Shown here: positions 47,386 to 58,400 of the stretch, piece after piece | Layout: the number at the start of each line of letters is the position of its first letter | How positions within the stretch are numbered: position 1 is the first letter of the stretch | Source of the DNA: Gibbula magus | Taxonomy: Eukaryota; Mollusca; Gastropoda; Trochida; Trochidae | Assembly (NCBI GenBank): GCA_936450465.1 | Contig: OW388296.1 | Span: forward strand, 46,261,250 to 46,325,249 | Direction of reading: 5' to 3' | DNA length: 64,000 nucleotides | Program-made: the position numbers and the translations under genes | Notes under the pieces: generated by a model | Told to the model about the DNA's origin: nothing | Database searches by the model: none | The model's input: only the letters and a program-made list of their open reading frames with translations

Positions 47386-47606
47386 TTTCTTCATTGAGAG
47401 ACAAATGTTTTTGTTCTTCATTTAGAGACAAATTTTGTTGTTCTTCATTTAGAGACAAATTTTGTTGTTCTTCATTGAGAGACAAATGTTTTTGTTCTTT
47501 ATTGAGAGACAAATGTTTTTGTTCTTCATTGAGAGACAAATGTTTTTGTTCTTCATTGAGAGACCCATTTTGTTGTTCTTCATTGAGAGACAAATTTATT
47601 GTTCTG
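47386..47606 (+). repeat. 27-bp minisatellite downstream of protease stop
   Basis: Eight units of AGAGACAAATGTTTTTGTTC… with period 27 begin 100 bases after the stop codon. The period divides by three, so both strands carry frames of 9-residue repeats. It probably lies in the 3' untranslated region. The nearest good polyadenylation hexamers I see are far downstream (about 48625 and 49241). Confidence 0.85.
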
Positions 47607-48237
47607 GAAAGTCACCGTTAGTATCTCTTTCAGAAGCAGACAGCAGTCTTTATTTGAGAAATACGTTTTGTTTGTCATACTGTTTTCATTAGAAGGAGAA
47701 GTTTTCTATGCGTAGATAATTTTCTTCATAAAAAAGAGTAAGTTATTTGTTAAGGACAAACTATATTCGTCTTTGAAAGGCAAATATTTGTACTCCTTGA
47801 ACAAGTTTATAGTGTTCTTTAAATGAAGAACCTGTTCTTGAGAGATACATAATGTTCTTCTTTGAGAGGCGCGATGCTCTTCTTTGATCACATTCTGATG
47901 TTCTTTGTTAGGAACATAATGTCCTCATGTTGTGACAAGTGCTTTATGTTCATTCAGAGAAAGGATATTTTACGACGGAAAAGTCATTCTCCCACCGCAA
48001 ATTAACATTATGGTCGGTTCTTATCCTTCTTATTTTCATTTGACGACAGAGCATGTATTGTGTTTAAGTGAAATATTTTGACGATGTCGTTATTTGAAGA
48101 GTTCATCATGTGCCGAATAGCAGGCATGTCTTAAGGTTTCTTTTAAATGAGATGTTTTGTCAAAAAGGTAAATGGACGTTTCTGTAAACAATGTCGTTAC
48201 ATGGAGAATTCACCGTTTGCCCAGTTGCGGGCATGTC

Positions 48238-48575
48238 TTAAAGGGGCAGTAGCACGTTTTTTGGCTCAAGTAAGTCGATGAAATGTATTTGGAAAATATG
48301 GTTACCAATGATAAAACACCATTTTCTTCGGAAAGTTAAAAATGAGTGTAGATGGTTTGGTAAAGTCATGGGAATCGTTTTTGTAATTCGAAATGATAAA
48401 ATATATTCACATTAAAATGGCCGCCATGTAAGTTTTGCTTTATACGCATCATCGTTATTACCACTATGGATAATTGGTTTGGGTAATAAGACCCTCTAAA
48501 GAAAATATAAACTCTCATTATAAATTGGAAATTTGAAAACAATTTTTTTCGCAAAAAACCTGCTACAGCCCCAAA
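48238..48575 (-). mobile_element. MITE family A, copy 8
   Basis: TTAAAGGGGCAGTAGCACG at the left. The right end is decayed (ACCTGCTACAGCCCCAAAC). The core is reversed, including GGCCGCCATGTAAGTTTTGC. Confidence 0.8.
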
Positions 48576-48812
48576 CATTTTGTTCATCTTGAACTTTTTT
48601 TTCAAACGAAACGTTTTGTCAATAAAAAAAATAAAGTATATGGACGTTTCTGTAATCAATGATACCATAAATCTTTATACATACTGTTCAGTACTGATTG
48701 GTCCTAGCTATAATATTGAGAGCCATTGTCTTAAAAAGTCACAAAGATGACAATCCTTACTGATCCATACAATTGTAAGCCCTAATCTGTTCGGATAATC
48801 GTAAAGTAATAT

Positions 48813-48882
48813 ACACTACTGTGAAAAATTAAGTACACCGTATTTCGCGTAATGTTTGCGAACACGGTGTACTTAATTTTGC
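48813..48882. repeat. Short inverted repeat around AAGTACACCGT
   Basis: AAAATTAAGTACACCGT and ACGGTGTACTTAATTTT are exact inverses about 25 bases apart. It is a small foldback or the ends of a collapsed TIR element. Confidence 0.65.
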
Positions 48883-48904
48883 ACATTGGTGTATATGTTC
48901 ACAC

Positions 48905-49036
48905 ACCGGTGAAGTTTAGCGCAAATATGTTGCGCAACAGAGATTAACGACCAGTTTTCCCTATGTGCGACGAAGTACTTGGGGAAAACTTGTTGTTCAT
49001 CTCTGTTGCGAAACATATTTGCGCTAAACTTCACCT
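48905..49036. repeat. Long hairpin, arms about 60 bp
   Basis: GGTGAAGTTTAGCGCAAATA and TATTTGCGCTAAACTTCACC close the structure. Inside, ACAGAGATTAACGACCAGTTTTCCC pairs imperfectly with GGGGAAAACTTGTTGTTCATCTCTGT. The open frame on the reverse strand is a by-product. Confidence 0.75.
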
Positions 49037-49584
49037 GTAGATCACGATTAACATGACATTTACCTTTCATATCTTTGGTCTATTGAATATTTGTAAAAGC
49101 AGTAGTAATGGAGTAATACTTTCAATAACGTGGTTATAATATACATTCCGATATCATTTTGAATAACCAGATATACACATGTGTAACATATACTTTTGAT
49201 TAATATTGTTTGTGTTTAGAATTATCAGGCATTAAACTATTAAATAAAAGCAATGCTGAAAACTGCGTTTTTTCTTTCTTTTATGTGTTGTAAAGATCCG
49301 ACTAGAATGTTTCCCAATTCGAGATTATTACGCAAGCCATCGTGTCATACACTTATAAAACGAATATCATATATCACCATATGAAATCAGTATGGAAAAG
49401 TATGACAATCATTCTGTTCCAACAGAGGTTACTCTCTTCAGATTTTCTATCGTTACCTATGTTATATTTAGACTTATTTCTCGGGTAGAGATGGAGACTC
49501 CTGACTGGTTGCATCAGAATTTCGTTATGTAATCATCGGTGTTGATTCAAACAGTATTCCGTAACTGCTGATATGATATGAGAG

Positions 49585-49939
49585 TTAAAGGGGCGGTAGC
49601 ACGTTTTTTCGCTCAAATAAGTCGATGAAATGTATTTTAAAAATAATGTCACCAATAGTAAAATACCCTTCTCTCTTCGGAAAATCAAGTTAAAAATGAG
49701 TGAACATGGTTCCGCAAAGCCATGGGAATAATGAAATAATAATAAAATGTGTTCACAATAAAATTGCCGACATTCAATTTTTGCTTTATACGCAACACAG
49801 TTATTACCACTACGGATAATTGGTCTGTGTAATAAGATGTTTTACCCAGTAAAGTAAATATAAATGACATAAACTACCATTATAAATGGGAAATTTGAAA
49901 AAATAAAAATTGCAAAAAAAGGTGCTACTGCCCCTTTAA
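49585..49939 (-). mobile_element. MITE family A, copy 9
   Basis: The ends are TTAAAGGGGCGGTAGCACG and GGTGCTACTGCCCCTTTAA. The core is reversed (ACCACTACGGATAATTGGT). Confidence 0.85.
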
Positions 49940-49979
49940 TGCATTTGTGTCATGCTCACATATTGTTTAAAAGACATAG

Positions 49980-51150
49980 TTTGATCGCTGACGTAAAACG
50001 ATGTTTGATTGTTGTGTTCTGAATAATGTCTACATTCGTCCGGAACATACGTAACATAAATGTATGTGAATAGAGACATCGCCAATTTATCGACTATGAT
50101 ATACCATATTATAAAAACCTCTACGATTATCGGAATATCGTTTTTGAGAATATAGTTGTTGAGAGACATCGTTCATACGTTGACAATGAAAAGCATATTT
50201 AGGTTATTGTCAAGTCAGAATAGTTTGAAAACGTGTTCGATTATCGGGGATATCGTTTGTGCGAATATAGTTGTTGACAGACATCGACATCGACAATGAA
50301 AAGCATGTTTAGGCTATTGTCAAGTCAGGATAGTTTGACAACGTCTTCGATTATCGGGAATATCGTTTGTATGAATCTAGGTATTAAGTAACACCGATAT
50401 ATCGAAAATGACTCACCATGTTCTGTTCATTGTCATGTCATGGGTAGTTTGACAACATCTACGTACGATTATCGGCAAAATCATGAGTATGAAACTGTGA
50501 GTAACATCGTCGCTATATCGTCAATGATTCATCATATTTAGTTTATTTTCATTTTGGCGAAAACTTGACAACGTCTACTATTAACGGTAATATCGTGCGT
50601 ATGAATCTAGGTGTTAGTGACATCGTCGATATATCGATAATAATTAACAATATTCAGTTTATTGTCATGTCATGGATAGTTCTACAACATCTTCGGTTAC
50701 TATTAGCGATAATATCGTGTGTATGAATCTAGGTGTTAGTGACATCGTCGATATATCGATAATAATTCACAATATTCAGTTTATTGTCATGTCATGGATA
50801 GTTCTACAACGTCTACGGTTACCGAGAATATGAATCTTCGTGTTAGTAAAATCGTTTATACCGGTACATCGACATTGACACATCTTCGGTTACCGAGAAA
50901 TATCGTTTGTATGAATCTTTGTGTTAGTAAAATCGTTCGTATATCGACAGTGATGAACCATATTTAGTTTATTCACAAGTCATGGATAGTTTGACATCTA
51001 CGATTATCGAGAATATCGTTTGTATAAATATATGCGTTTAGTGATATCGATATATCAACAATGACACACATATTTTGTTTATTTTCATATGGATAGTTTG
51101 ACAAAGTTTACGATTATCGGTAATATCGTTTATATCGTTCCATGAGTAGA
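49980..51150 (+). repeat. Diverged minisatellite, unit about 115-125 bp
   Basis: About nine imperfect units each contain GACAATGA-AA-CATATTTAG-TTATTGTCA, GATAGTTTGACAACGTCTAC, GATTATCGG-AATATCGT and TATGAATCTAGGTGTTAGT. The unit length drifts. No frame persists. Confidence 0.8.
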
Positions 51151-51904
51151 GTGTAACTAGATTAAAATGATTAGATTATATCAAGCGTAAGTAATCGGTT
51201 ATCTTTGTCTAATCCTATTGGAACATTTGTTTGATAACCAGTTCAAAAATTTGCCCGGGGTTGCAGAAAATCGTGATGCCATAATTGCTCTATAAGTGTA
51301 TTGTAGGATAAAGACTTTTCATACATTTATTATTTCTTAGAAAGATACAAGTGAAATAAGTTCAATTTCTTGTCAATAACGGGGGAGTATTCACGTAACA
51401 AATATGCCATGGGGTTGTGGCACCACGCTAATTGTTTTATAACAATGTTTACGTTAGGCTATGGCAGAGCATAATCCTAAAGTGTAGTGTATTACAAAAT
51501 GTCACGAATTCATGTATTTTTCATTGACAATGAATTATCTTTTTATGAGGACACATAACCGTTCTTTTGGGCTCTTTTGACAGATATCAAGTATTATTTG
51601 CCGAGGGGAACAAGCAATTTATTAATTATTTCCTTACATTTATTTAAAGAAAAAGACAGATTTTCATTTTTTATAAAGGACTGCGCTTCATAACTTTGCA
51701 TAAACTCTTAGGTCGTGCCTCATTAAAATGTTGAAGTTTGAAAATACGCTGTGCCTAAACCAACCTACATGTACAATCAGTATTCTTATGATTATGATTA
51801 ATGAAAATATGTATCTTGGTCATACATGTATATTTAAATATCACGAGTAATCTTAATTCAGTAATTCAGTAAGGCAAAATGACGAAGGTTAAACATATCA
51901 TTCC

Positions 51905-52550
51905 TTATTAATATATTTTCTGTGGTGAAATACGGCGTTTAAATCCGTATTTTCACTGAGTGAAACAACATGTTATTCTACGAAACAACACTTTCAACCA
52001 TACAATGTATGACGTCATCGCAACAATGACGCCATAAAATGGCCGTGGAAAAGCAATGCGATATTGGATGTTCTATTCATGAAAGAAACGCCATTAACGG
52101 ACTATGCATATTTTTTTAATTTAATAAATAGAACATTTTATCTTATGCTCCACTCGTGAAAATATAAATTTCCATTTCACTTCATGAGATATACATGGTT
52201 TTCGTCGAGAAATATCAAATGTCCTCTATTTTTTTATATGTTCACTGGTGAAACGCGGCATTTATCAGTTAAAATAAAATCCGTATTTTCTCTGAGTGAA
52301 ATTACATGTTATTCTACTAAGAAAATAACACTTTCAATCATATGACGTCATCGTAACAATAGGATGACGTACAGATGTAATAGGATGACCGTGAAAGGGA
52401 AAGGCTATCAAGGTTGCTCAATTCATAAAATGAACATTATTTACGATCTATGGATATACATTGTATGCATATTTTTTTGAATCAGATGTCTGCCCGAATA
52501 CCATGTGTATCTCGTCGAGTGAAAAAGAAATGTATATTTTCAAGATTGGT
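51905..52550 (+). repeat. Tandem duplication, period about 335 bp
   Basis: Unit 1 (about 51917) and unit 2 (about 52250) share GGTGAAA-CGGC-TTTA, ATCCGTATTTTC-CTGAGTGAAA, ACATGTTATTCTAC, TATGACGTCATCG-AACAAT and CATTTCAC/TCTCGTCGAG ends. Several TGACGTCA words occur in it. Confidence 0.65.
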
Positions 52551-52694
52551 GCATTCAGCAAACAATAACTTGAAACGACGAAGGTTAAAACATGATTAAT
52601 TAATTAATTACCATCGATCATTTTCGAAGTTACACAGAAACGTAGTGTGTGACAGTTATATAACTGTGACCACGCCATGCGCAATAGTACAAAG

Positions 52695-52780
52695 TCTGCC
52701 TTCGGGATTCGAACGCACATTAAGACAGTACTGATTGTCCCAACAGCTTAACCACTCAGCCAACGAGACCTCGGCGTTGA
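52695..52780 (-). repeat. tRNA-like SINE head
   Basis: The reverse strand reads TCGTTGGCTGAGTGGTTAAG and GTTCGAATCCCGAAGGCA, i.e. A- and B-boxes at serine/leucine tRNA-like spacing. The 5' stem GCCGAGG has no matching 3' stem. An (AAT)n plus TATATCGCGC piece follows at 52844-52885. Confidence 0.5.
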
Positions 52781-53929
52781 CGTTGACTTAAGACTATGTA
52801 GATGTATATCCTAAGATACCTTTGGAACTCACCTTAAAGGATTTAATAATAATAATAATTTTAAAGTAAATTTATATCGCGCCGGTTTTCATCAAGACTG
52901 AATAGTTTGCTACAAGCATAACACTGATGTCAATCAGTTTATTATAACTAACGGATGTTATGTTCTGACAAAAGGTCAACTATCAAATTTAGAAAAGAAT
53001 ATTTTTGTATTAAACGCAATGTAAATGTTCATTATGAAGCATCCGCGAACAACTGGGGCCTCATATACTCATCATAAGAGGTCTAACATATTGCATTTTT
53101 GGCGAGTCTTAATTTCAAGAGAGGATTTAGTTTGCCTTTGTTAGAAGAATGAATTGTATCAGAGAGTTCCACATAAAATCCGAATACAATTGACCACCAA
53201 TAGTGCTTTAACTAATTCGGCAAAAGTTGTTTCCATTAGAAACAGATGCCATTTGGAAGTAAACAAATATATCCTTGTAAAATTTCGAATCAAACAACCT
53301 GCAAAAAAACGTATTGTATTTCGAAACGTATGCAAACCAAATACGATATTAGGAAAAACACTTACTGACTCTTTGATATATAGAAAAATAACTTTTTAGA
53401 AAATACAAATAGCTATTGGTGATTTTGGTTCTCTTTGTCGTAAATTTTGATACCCACATATGGGAAAGGTATCATCAACATGTATGCAATTTATTTTCAG
53501 CTGTTTGTCACACGATACCGCAGATAGATCGCATCGATGTTTTAATTATCAATTTTACACTATAAGTAGCGAATAATAACTAATTAACTGAATGTTTAAT
53601 GTTATGGGAAGTAAGGGACCATATGGCCTAATTAGTCTTAGTTGTCAAAATAATGTGCTCTTGTGCCATGATATCTATGAACCACTGATGTAGATTTTAC
53701 GGCCGCTTCCAACAATTGTTCGGCGAATGTGTCAGTGGCCATGTATAGGCAGATGGCCCGCCGTATTTTATCCTTGAAACTAACATGAACGAATATATAA
53801 TTTCTATTATTTTCTAACGTAATGACTGAAATAAAAACAGAGTAAAATACAAAATGATATACGAGATTCACAGCTTAATATTAATGCGATTAACAGAACG
53901 AGTAGTAGAGTGTTTATTACAGTAAGCTG

Positions 53930-54035
53930 GCCACGATAACATATACACGGAGCACCACCCGATGAATGAAGAACGAGTATGTACTCCGAAACGTCGTGTA
54001 TTTTCACATTAAAGAAGTTGTTATCCAGAAAATCT
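53930..54035 (+). repeat. Retroelement terminus (GAAACGTCG tail)
   Basis: CCGATGAATGAAGAACGAGT, then a GAGT-ATGT-ACTC stem-loop, then CCGAAACGTCGTGTATTTTC and ATTAAAGAAGTTGTTATCC. The CCGATGA…GAAAC arrangement recalls a hammerhead ribozyme core as reported in Penelope-like elements, but a full fold is not evident by eye. Confidence 0.4.
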
Positions 54036-55256
54036 TCCTGTTCTTAGTAACACGTCCTTCTCCCCCAAGCCATATGACTGGTCACATGATTACCCTCTAA
54101 CAACAAGTGGGTCACTTGATAATAAAAACACTTTTTTAGAAACAACAGCGCACTTAATAGTGTTGGCGTATCCCAAGAATGTTTAATGTCACTGTGTTTG
54201 AGAATCTGAAAATATCAACTTCTTAAACAATGCTCCGCTTCGGAGTCAATCTAAATAAATTTAGATAGACTGTCCTATATTATACGGTATAACCTAATAT
54301 ATAAAACTTGTTGATCTAAATTTATGAAGATTGCTTCGAAGTTTACTTTAAAAAATCCCATTTACACCCATCCTAGCGAACGCATGTCGTTGGTGTTTCC
54401 CAAATGTGTTCATACACGATCACCGTAAAATATCCAAATCACGAGGAAGTAAAAAGTTAAAAAGTAAACGCCCTTCTCTATCTATCTGTGTATTTGTGTT
54501 TGTAATCTTACCGTATAGTACTGTGTAGAAGACGACTTTTTTATACCAGAAAATAGGGGGTCAAAGAAGGAGAGGGTCGTCTAATACACAAGGGCTATGT
54601 TTCAGAAGAAGAAATTTTGAAGCTCGATTGACGAACTCACGATGTTGAAACCGGACACAGCATTACAGAAATATTGATGTCAACTCATTGCTTACAAACT
54701 GGAAATCAAAATACTTTTAGAATTATTATGTATTATTATGGTTTTTATTACTAATGGAGTTAGATAAATACATAAAATATATTTGATAATTCATTTAAAC
54801 ATAATAGCTTGACCGACCAAAAGTGGTACCAGCAGTCAAGCAAACGATCGATAAATTCAATATACGGTACTACAATACCCTGATTCCCAATAACGCTCGT
54901 TTGGCTATAAATCACCAGCCAATGAAAGGATTTAAAGCGGAGCTGTACCGGGACGAGAGGACCAATGAGCTATCATCGACGTTCAATTCACGACATGTCA
55001 TTGGCTGAAAAAAATAACAAGCTATTTATAGCTATGAGTAACAATCCTACAGCTAAACGAGAGTTGTTGAAATCAGGATATTGTAGTAGGGTAGCAATCT
55101 AATTAAAACTAGAAGTAACGTTACACGTGACGTCATCGACGTAGGGGACGTATAACATGAGAGCTACTTTAAACTAGACTTGCAGGGTAGCGGATACTAA
55201 TACACTGTGGGGTCGAATGGGAAGTAAACAAATAAAAACTTTTCACTTCGAACTAC

Positions 55257-55262
55257 TTTATT
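55257..55262 (-). other. Polyadenylation signal of the SOD gene
   Basis: AATAAA on the reverse strand lies 35 bases after the SOD stop codon, giving a very short 3' untranslated region. Confidence 0.6.
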
Positions 55263-55297
55263 TTCATAAAGTTCGAATTCAAGCAGTCATAGTGGAT

Positions 55298-55441
55298 TCA
55301 GTGTTCGTGTTTGGCGAGCATGTTCCAATCGTGTTCGGCGGCCCAGGCCACTACACAACATGCCACCCTCCCCCCGGCGTTACCGCTCTTCTTGCTCGCC
55401 TGCACCCCTCCCTCACCTAGGTCGTCAGCATCCGCATGAAT
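55298..55441 (-). CDS. SOD terminal exon
   Basis: It starts after TCCTACCCCCAG. It encodes [40 protein letters not shown], a His-ending tail (LAKHEH) and TGA. It holds the last copper His, the catalytic Arg and the second disulfide Cys. Confidence 0.95.
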   Translation of the reverse strand: MHADADDLGEGGVQASKKSGNAGGRVACCVVAWAAEHDWNMLAKHEH

Positions 55442-58400
55442 CTGGGGGTAGGAGATCGAAAAATATTCAGAGACATAGAAGAGACAACTTCCCCCGAAGG
55501 ATAAAACTCGCACAAGTCTATATCTCTGGCTAATGTAAAATTTCTGCAATTCTTCAGATTAGCGTAGCAGCTTCATATTACGCGCTGCTACGCTAAGACA
55601 GAACAAATATCGAAATTCAGCAAGGCCTTAAATTAGCCAGTGACAGAAAATAGTGTGAATCAGGCCTAGCGGGGGAAGTTGTAGAATAGACATAATCGGT
55701 TATGTTGCGTTCAAGATCGCTCCACGATAAATAGAGAATCTCATCCTCGTATCTTCTGAAATCAAATATATCAACACAGTTGATAAAAGTCCGAAATATC
55801 CGAGGCTTGTTTTTTTTATCAACAAGTGTTGATATATTTGATATCAGAAGACACGAGGGTGAGATTCTATTTATCATCCCAAATCATTCTTCATTAGTTT
55901 TTAATGTAAAATGAACATATCTGAACACAACAATGCCATTTGGCTTCCAGTGCTGTGATTTCCTAGCAGTTTGACGTCATCACGATTAGGACGTAATGTC
56001 ATATTGTGATGTCGTTACTTGATGATGCAAGATCACTGTGATGTCATATAGTGCATTGTTCAAAATCTGCTGTCAAAACGATATCTCGTAGGAGATATCG
56101 CTTGAGCTCATTCAAGCGATTTCCAGTGGAACCTAGTTTTGGATGATAAATCAACATAACCTTTTCAAATAAACGTTTTACATGAAATGCTAGGGATCAA
56201 TAAATGAGGTATAATTTGTTTTTATAAAGATTGACCTACGTCTGCAGACATGTACCAGATCCACCCGATCCGATGAACTCGGACGAATGGTCCGAACCCA
56301 TGTCCTGTCGCTAAGAACTGTTGCAGAGATTGCACAGACCATTCACGTCATAAACAAAAACCAAAAAACACCAAAGTGTGTTTTGATACATATAGCGTCA
56401 GGCAAAGCACATGTCTTGTTCTGGATAGACATACGCGATATTGACACAAGCTGACCCTTACTGTGTTCTCAGATTCTCTGACGTTCCTGGTTTGGCCACA
56501 GGAAATACCCACTGTCTTAATATAAACAATGTATATAAGAGTATCCACACCCCTCTTTACCAATAGTCTAAAGGATCCACAACCGCCATGTTGGATTCGT
56601 TTCCAAAACTCCGGCTCGACAACATTCGTGGCTTATATCAGGACCGCGAGTACTCGCGAATAATCGCGAGTACCCGCTTCTGAGATACAACGAGGTCGCG
56701 CGTACTCGCGAGTACACTTCTGAGCAGTCTCGCCAAGCAAGTATTTATGATAGAGTCGCGTGCCACAAAGGTTGATTACCTAATTATTTTTTTCTTTCGT
56801 TTATTACCCCTGTAGTGTTTGTACTAAGATATTCTATTTACTTAAATACCTTTACTAATTGACCTATGCCACTACGACTCCTGTAAAAAGCCATAACTAT
56901 TATTGCTTTTATTGCTACATTCAAAGAATATGTTTATTGTATGATTTGAACTTGGAATTCGAAACAAGAGTGTATAATGTAATGAGTGTATCTGCTTAAA
57001 AGAAATACAATTATAAAAAAAAAGATATTCAATAATATTGCGATCCGCATTCCACTTATCAATTCGCATTTCAATGATTCCTGCGTCGACGCAGCAGTGG
57101 TATGTATCCAGCCTGGAAATATAATGCAGTCAGAGGTGGCAACTTTGAACGTTGAAGACTCAACGTGTGTTGTCACTTCTATGTGGAACACGTGCTGAAA
57201 TGCAGTCAACACCCCCAAACTTAAATGTGTATTCTACAAACCCCTCAATTGAAATTTAGTCGGTTGCTATGTGCAAGGCACTTTTTTTCCAAAATGGCGA
57301 TGATAATCTTGGGAATTACTCGCGACCCAAGTTTCCGTTCAGCCGCCATTCGAATCCAGAAATGATCTGCAAATTTTCCCGCAATGTATAATCACAAATG
57401 TGTCAAGGTCGTTCCGGGGGATAAATGTCTCCCGAAAGCCTAGGCCGTGTTCAAGAGAGGTTTCAAAGTAATCGCTCAATTAGCGATTACTTTTAAACCT
57501 CTCTTGAACGCGATTGCTCAATGTAGCGCTACGTAGCAACGCGAGCAAACTTCGAGGAATTTGCACTGTGTCGTTCAAGAGAGAAGAAGCGCTCATTGAG
57601 CGCTACATTGAACGATCAATGAGCGCTACGAAGCGCTACATTTTGTTGAACGGCCGGCGTGATTCAACTACGAATATGTCTGATGAGATTTGTGAACATC
57701 TTACTCGGATACAACTTCTCACAGTAGCCAATCACATGAGTCTTTAGGATCGCAGTGGCGGTTTCATGCATATTTACTTGACACAAAAGGTGAATCCCCC
57801 TCTTGTCATTGAGTGTATATATATAATATGTAGGTAGCTGTCAGAGGATGGAGTTTTTTTTTATAATTTAGGGCGTATTATTTTCAGCAATACTAGCCCC
57901 TTTGATTCTGTTATTCTGTAAATGATACATCATCCTCGGTTACCCATGGTTTTATATATGCTCCGTTACTCTCCACTATATCACCCATGGGAAACCTTAT
58001 CAGGGGAATCTGTTCTCAAATTACCCGCCTTTGGCCAGCGTGACGAAGTTAGTAACCAAAGAAAGTGTTCAATGGGGTAAGACGGAAATGGTCAAGGGAG
58101 ATAACCGGTGACGGTTGCCTAACACAATGACCCCGCTTGCTTTGAAACGAAGTGATATGAATTGTCATTGGCTCGCAGGTCCAAGCTGCGTAGAAGTTTG
58201 ATTGGCTCACGCCGGCTAAGGGCGGGCAATTTGAGTACAGATTCCCCTGATAATGTTTCCCATGGGTGATAAAGTGGAGAGTAACGAAGCATATATAAAA
58301 GCATGGGTAACCGAGGATGATGATATATTAGGCTCGTTACCAACTACAAGTCATTCAATATCTAACCATCAAACTCACCACAATGCCTCTGCCCAGTATG

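Larger units (their letters stand above)
47607..55250. other. Interval between the convergent protease and SOD genes
   Basis: Only repeats were recognised (listed separately). The open frame 53154-53399 (81 codons, Lys/Arg-rich) has no recognisable domain. 54040-55250 shows no structure I could name. Confidence 0.5.

Noticed and set aside
53154..53399. Basic open frame of 81 codons
   Set aside because: No domain, signal, splice context or relatives recognised; composition matches AT-rich filler.
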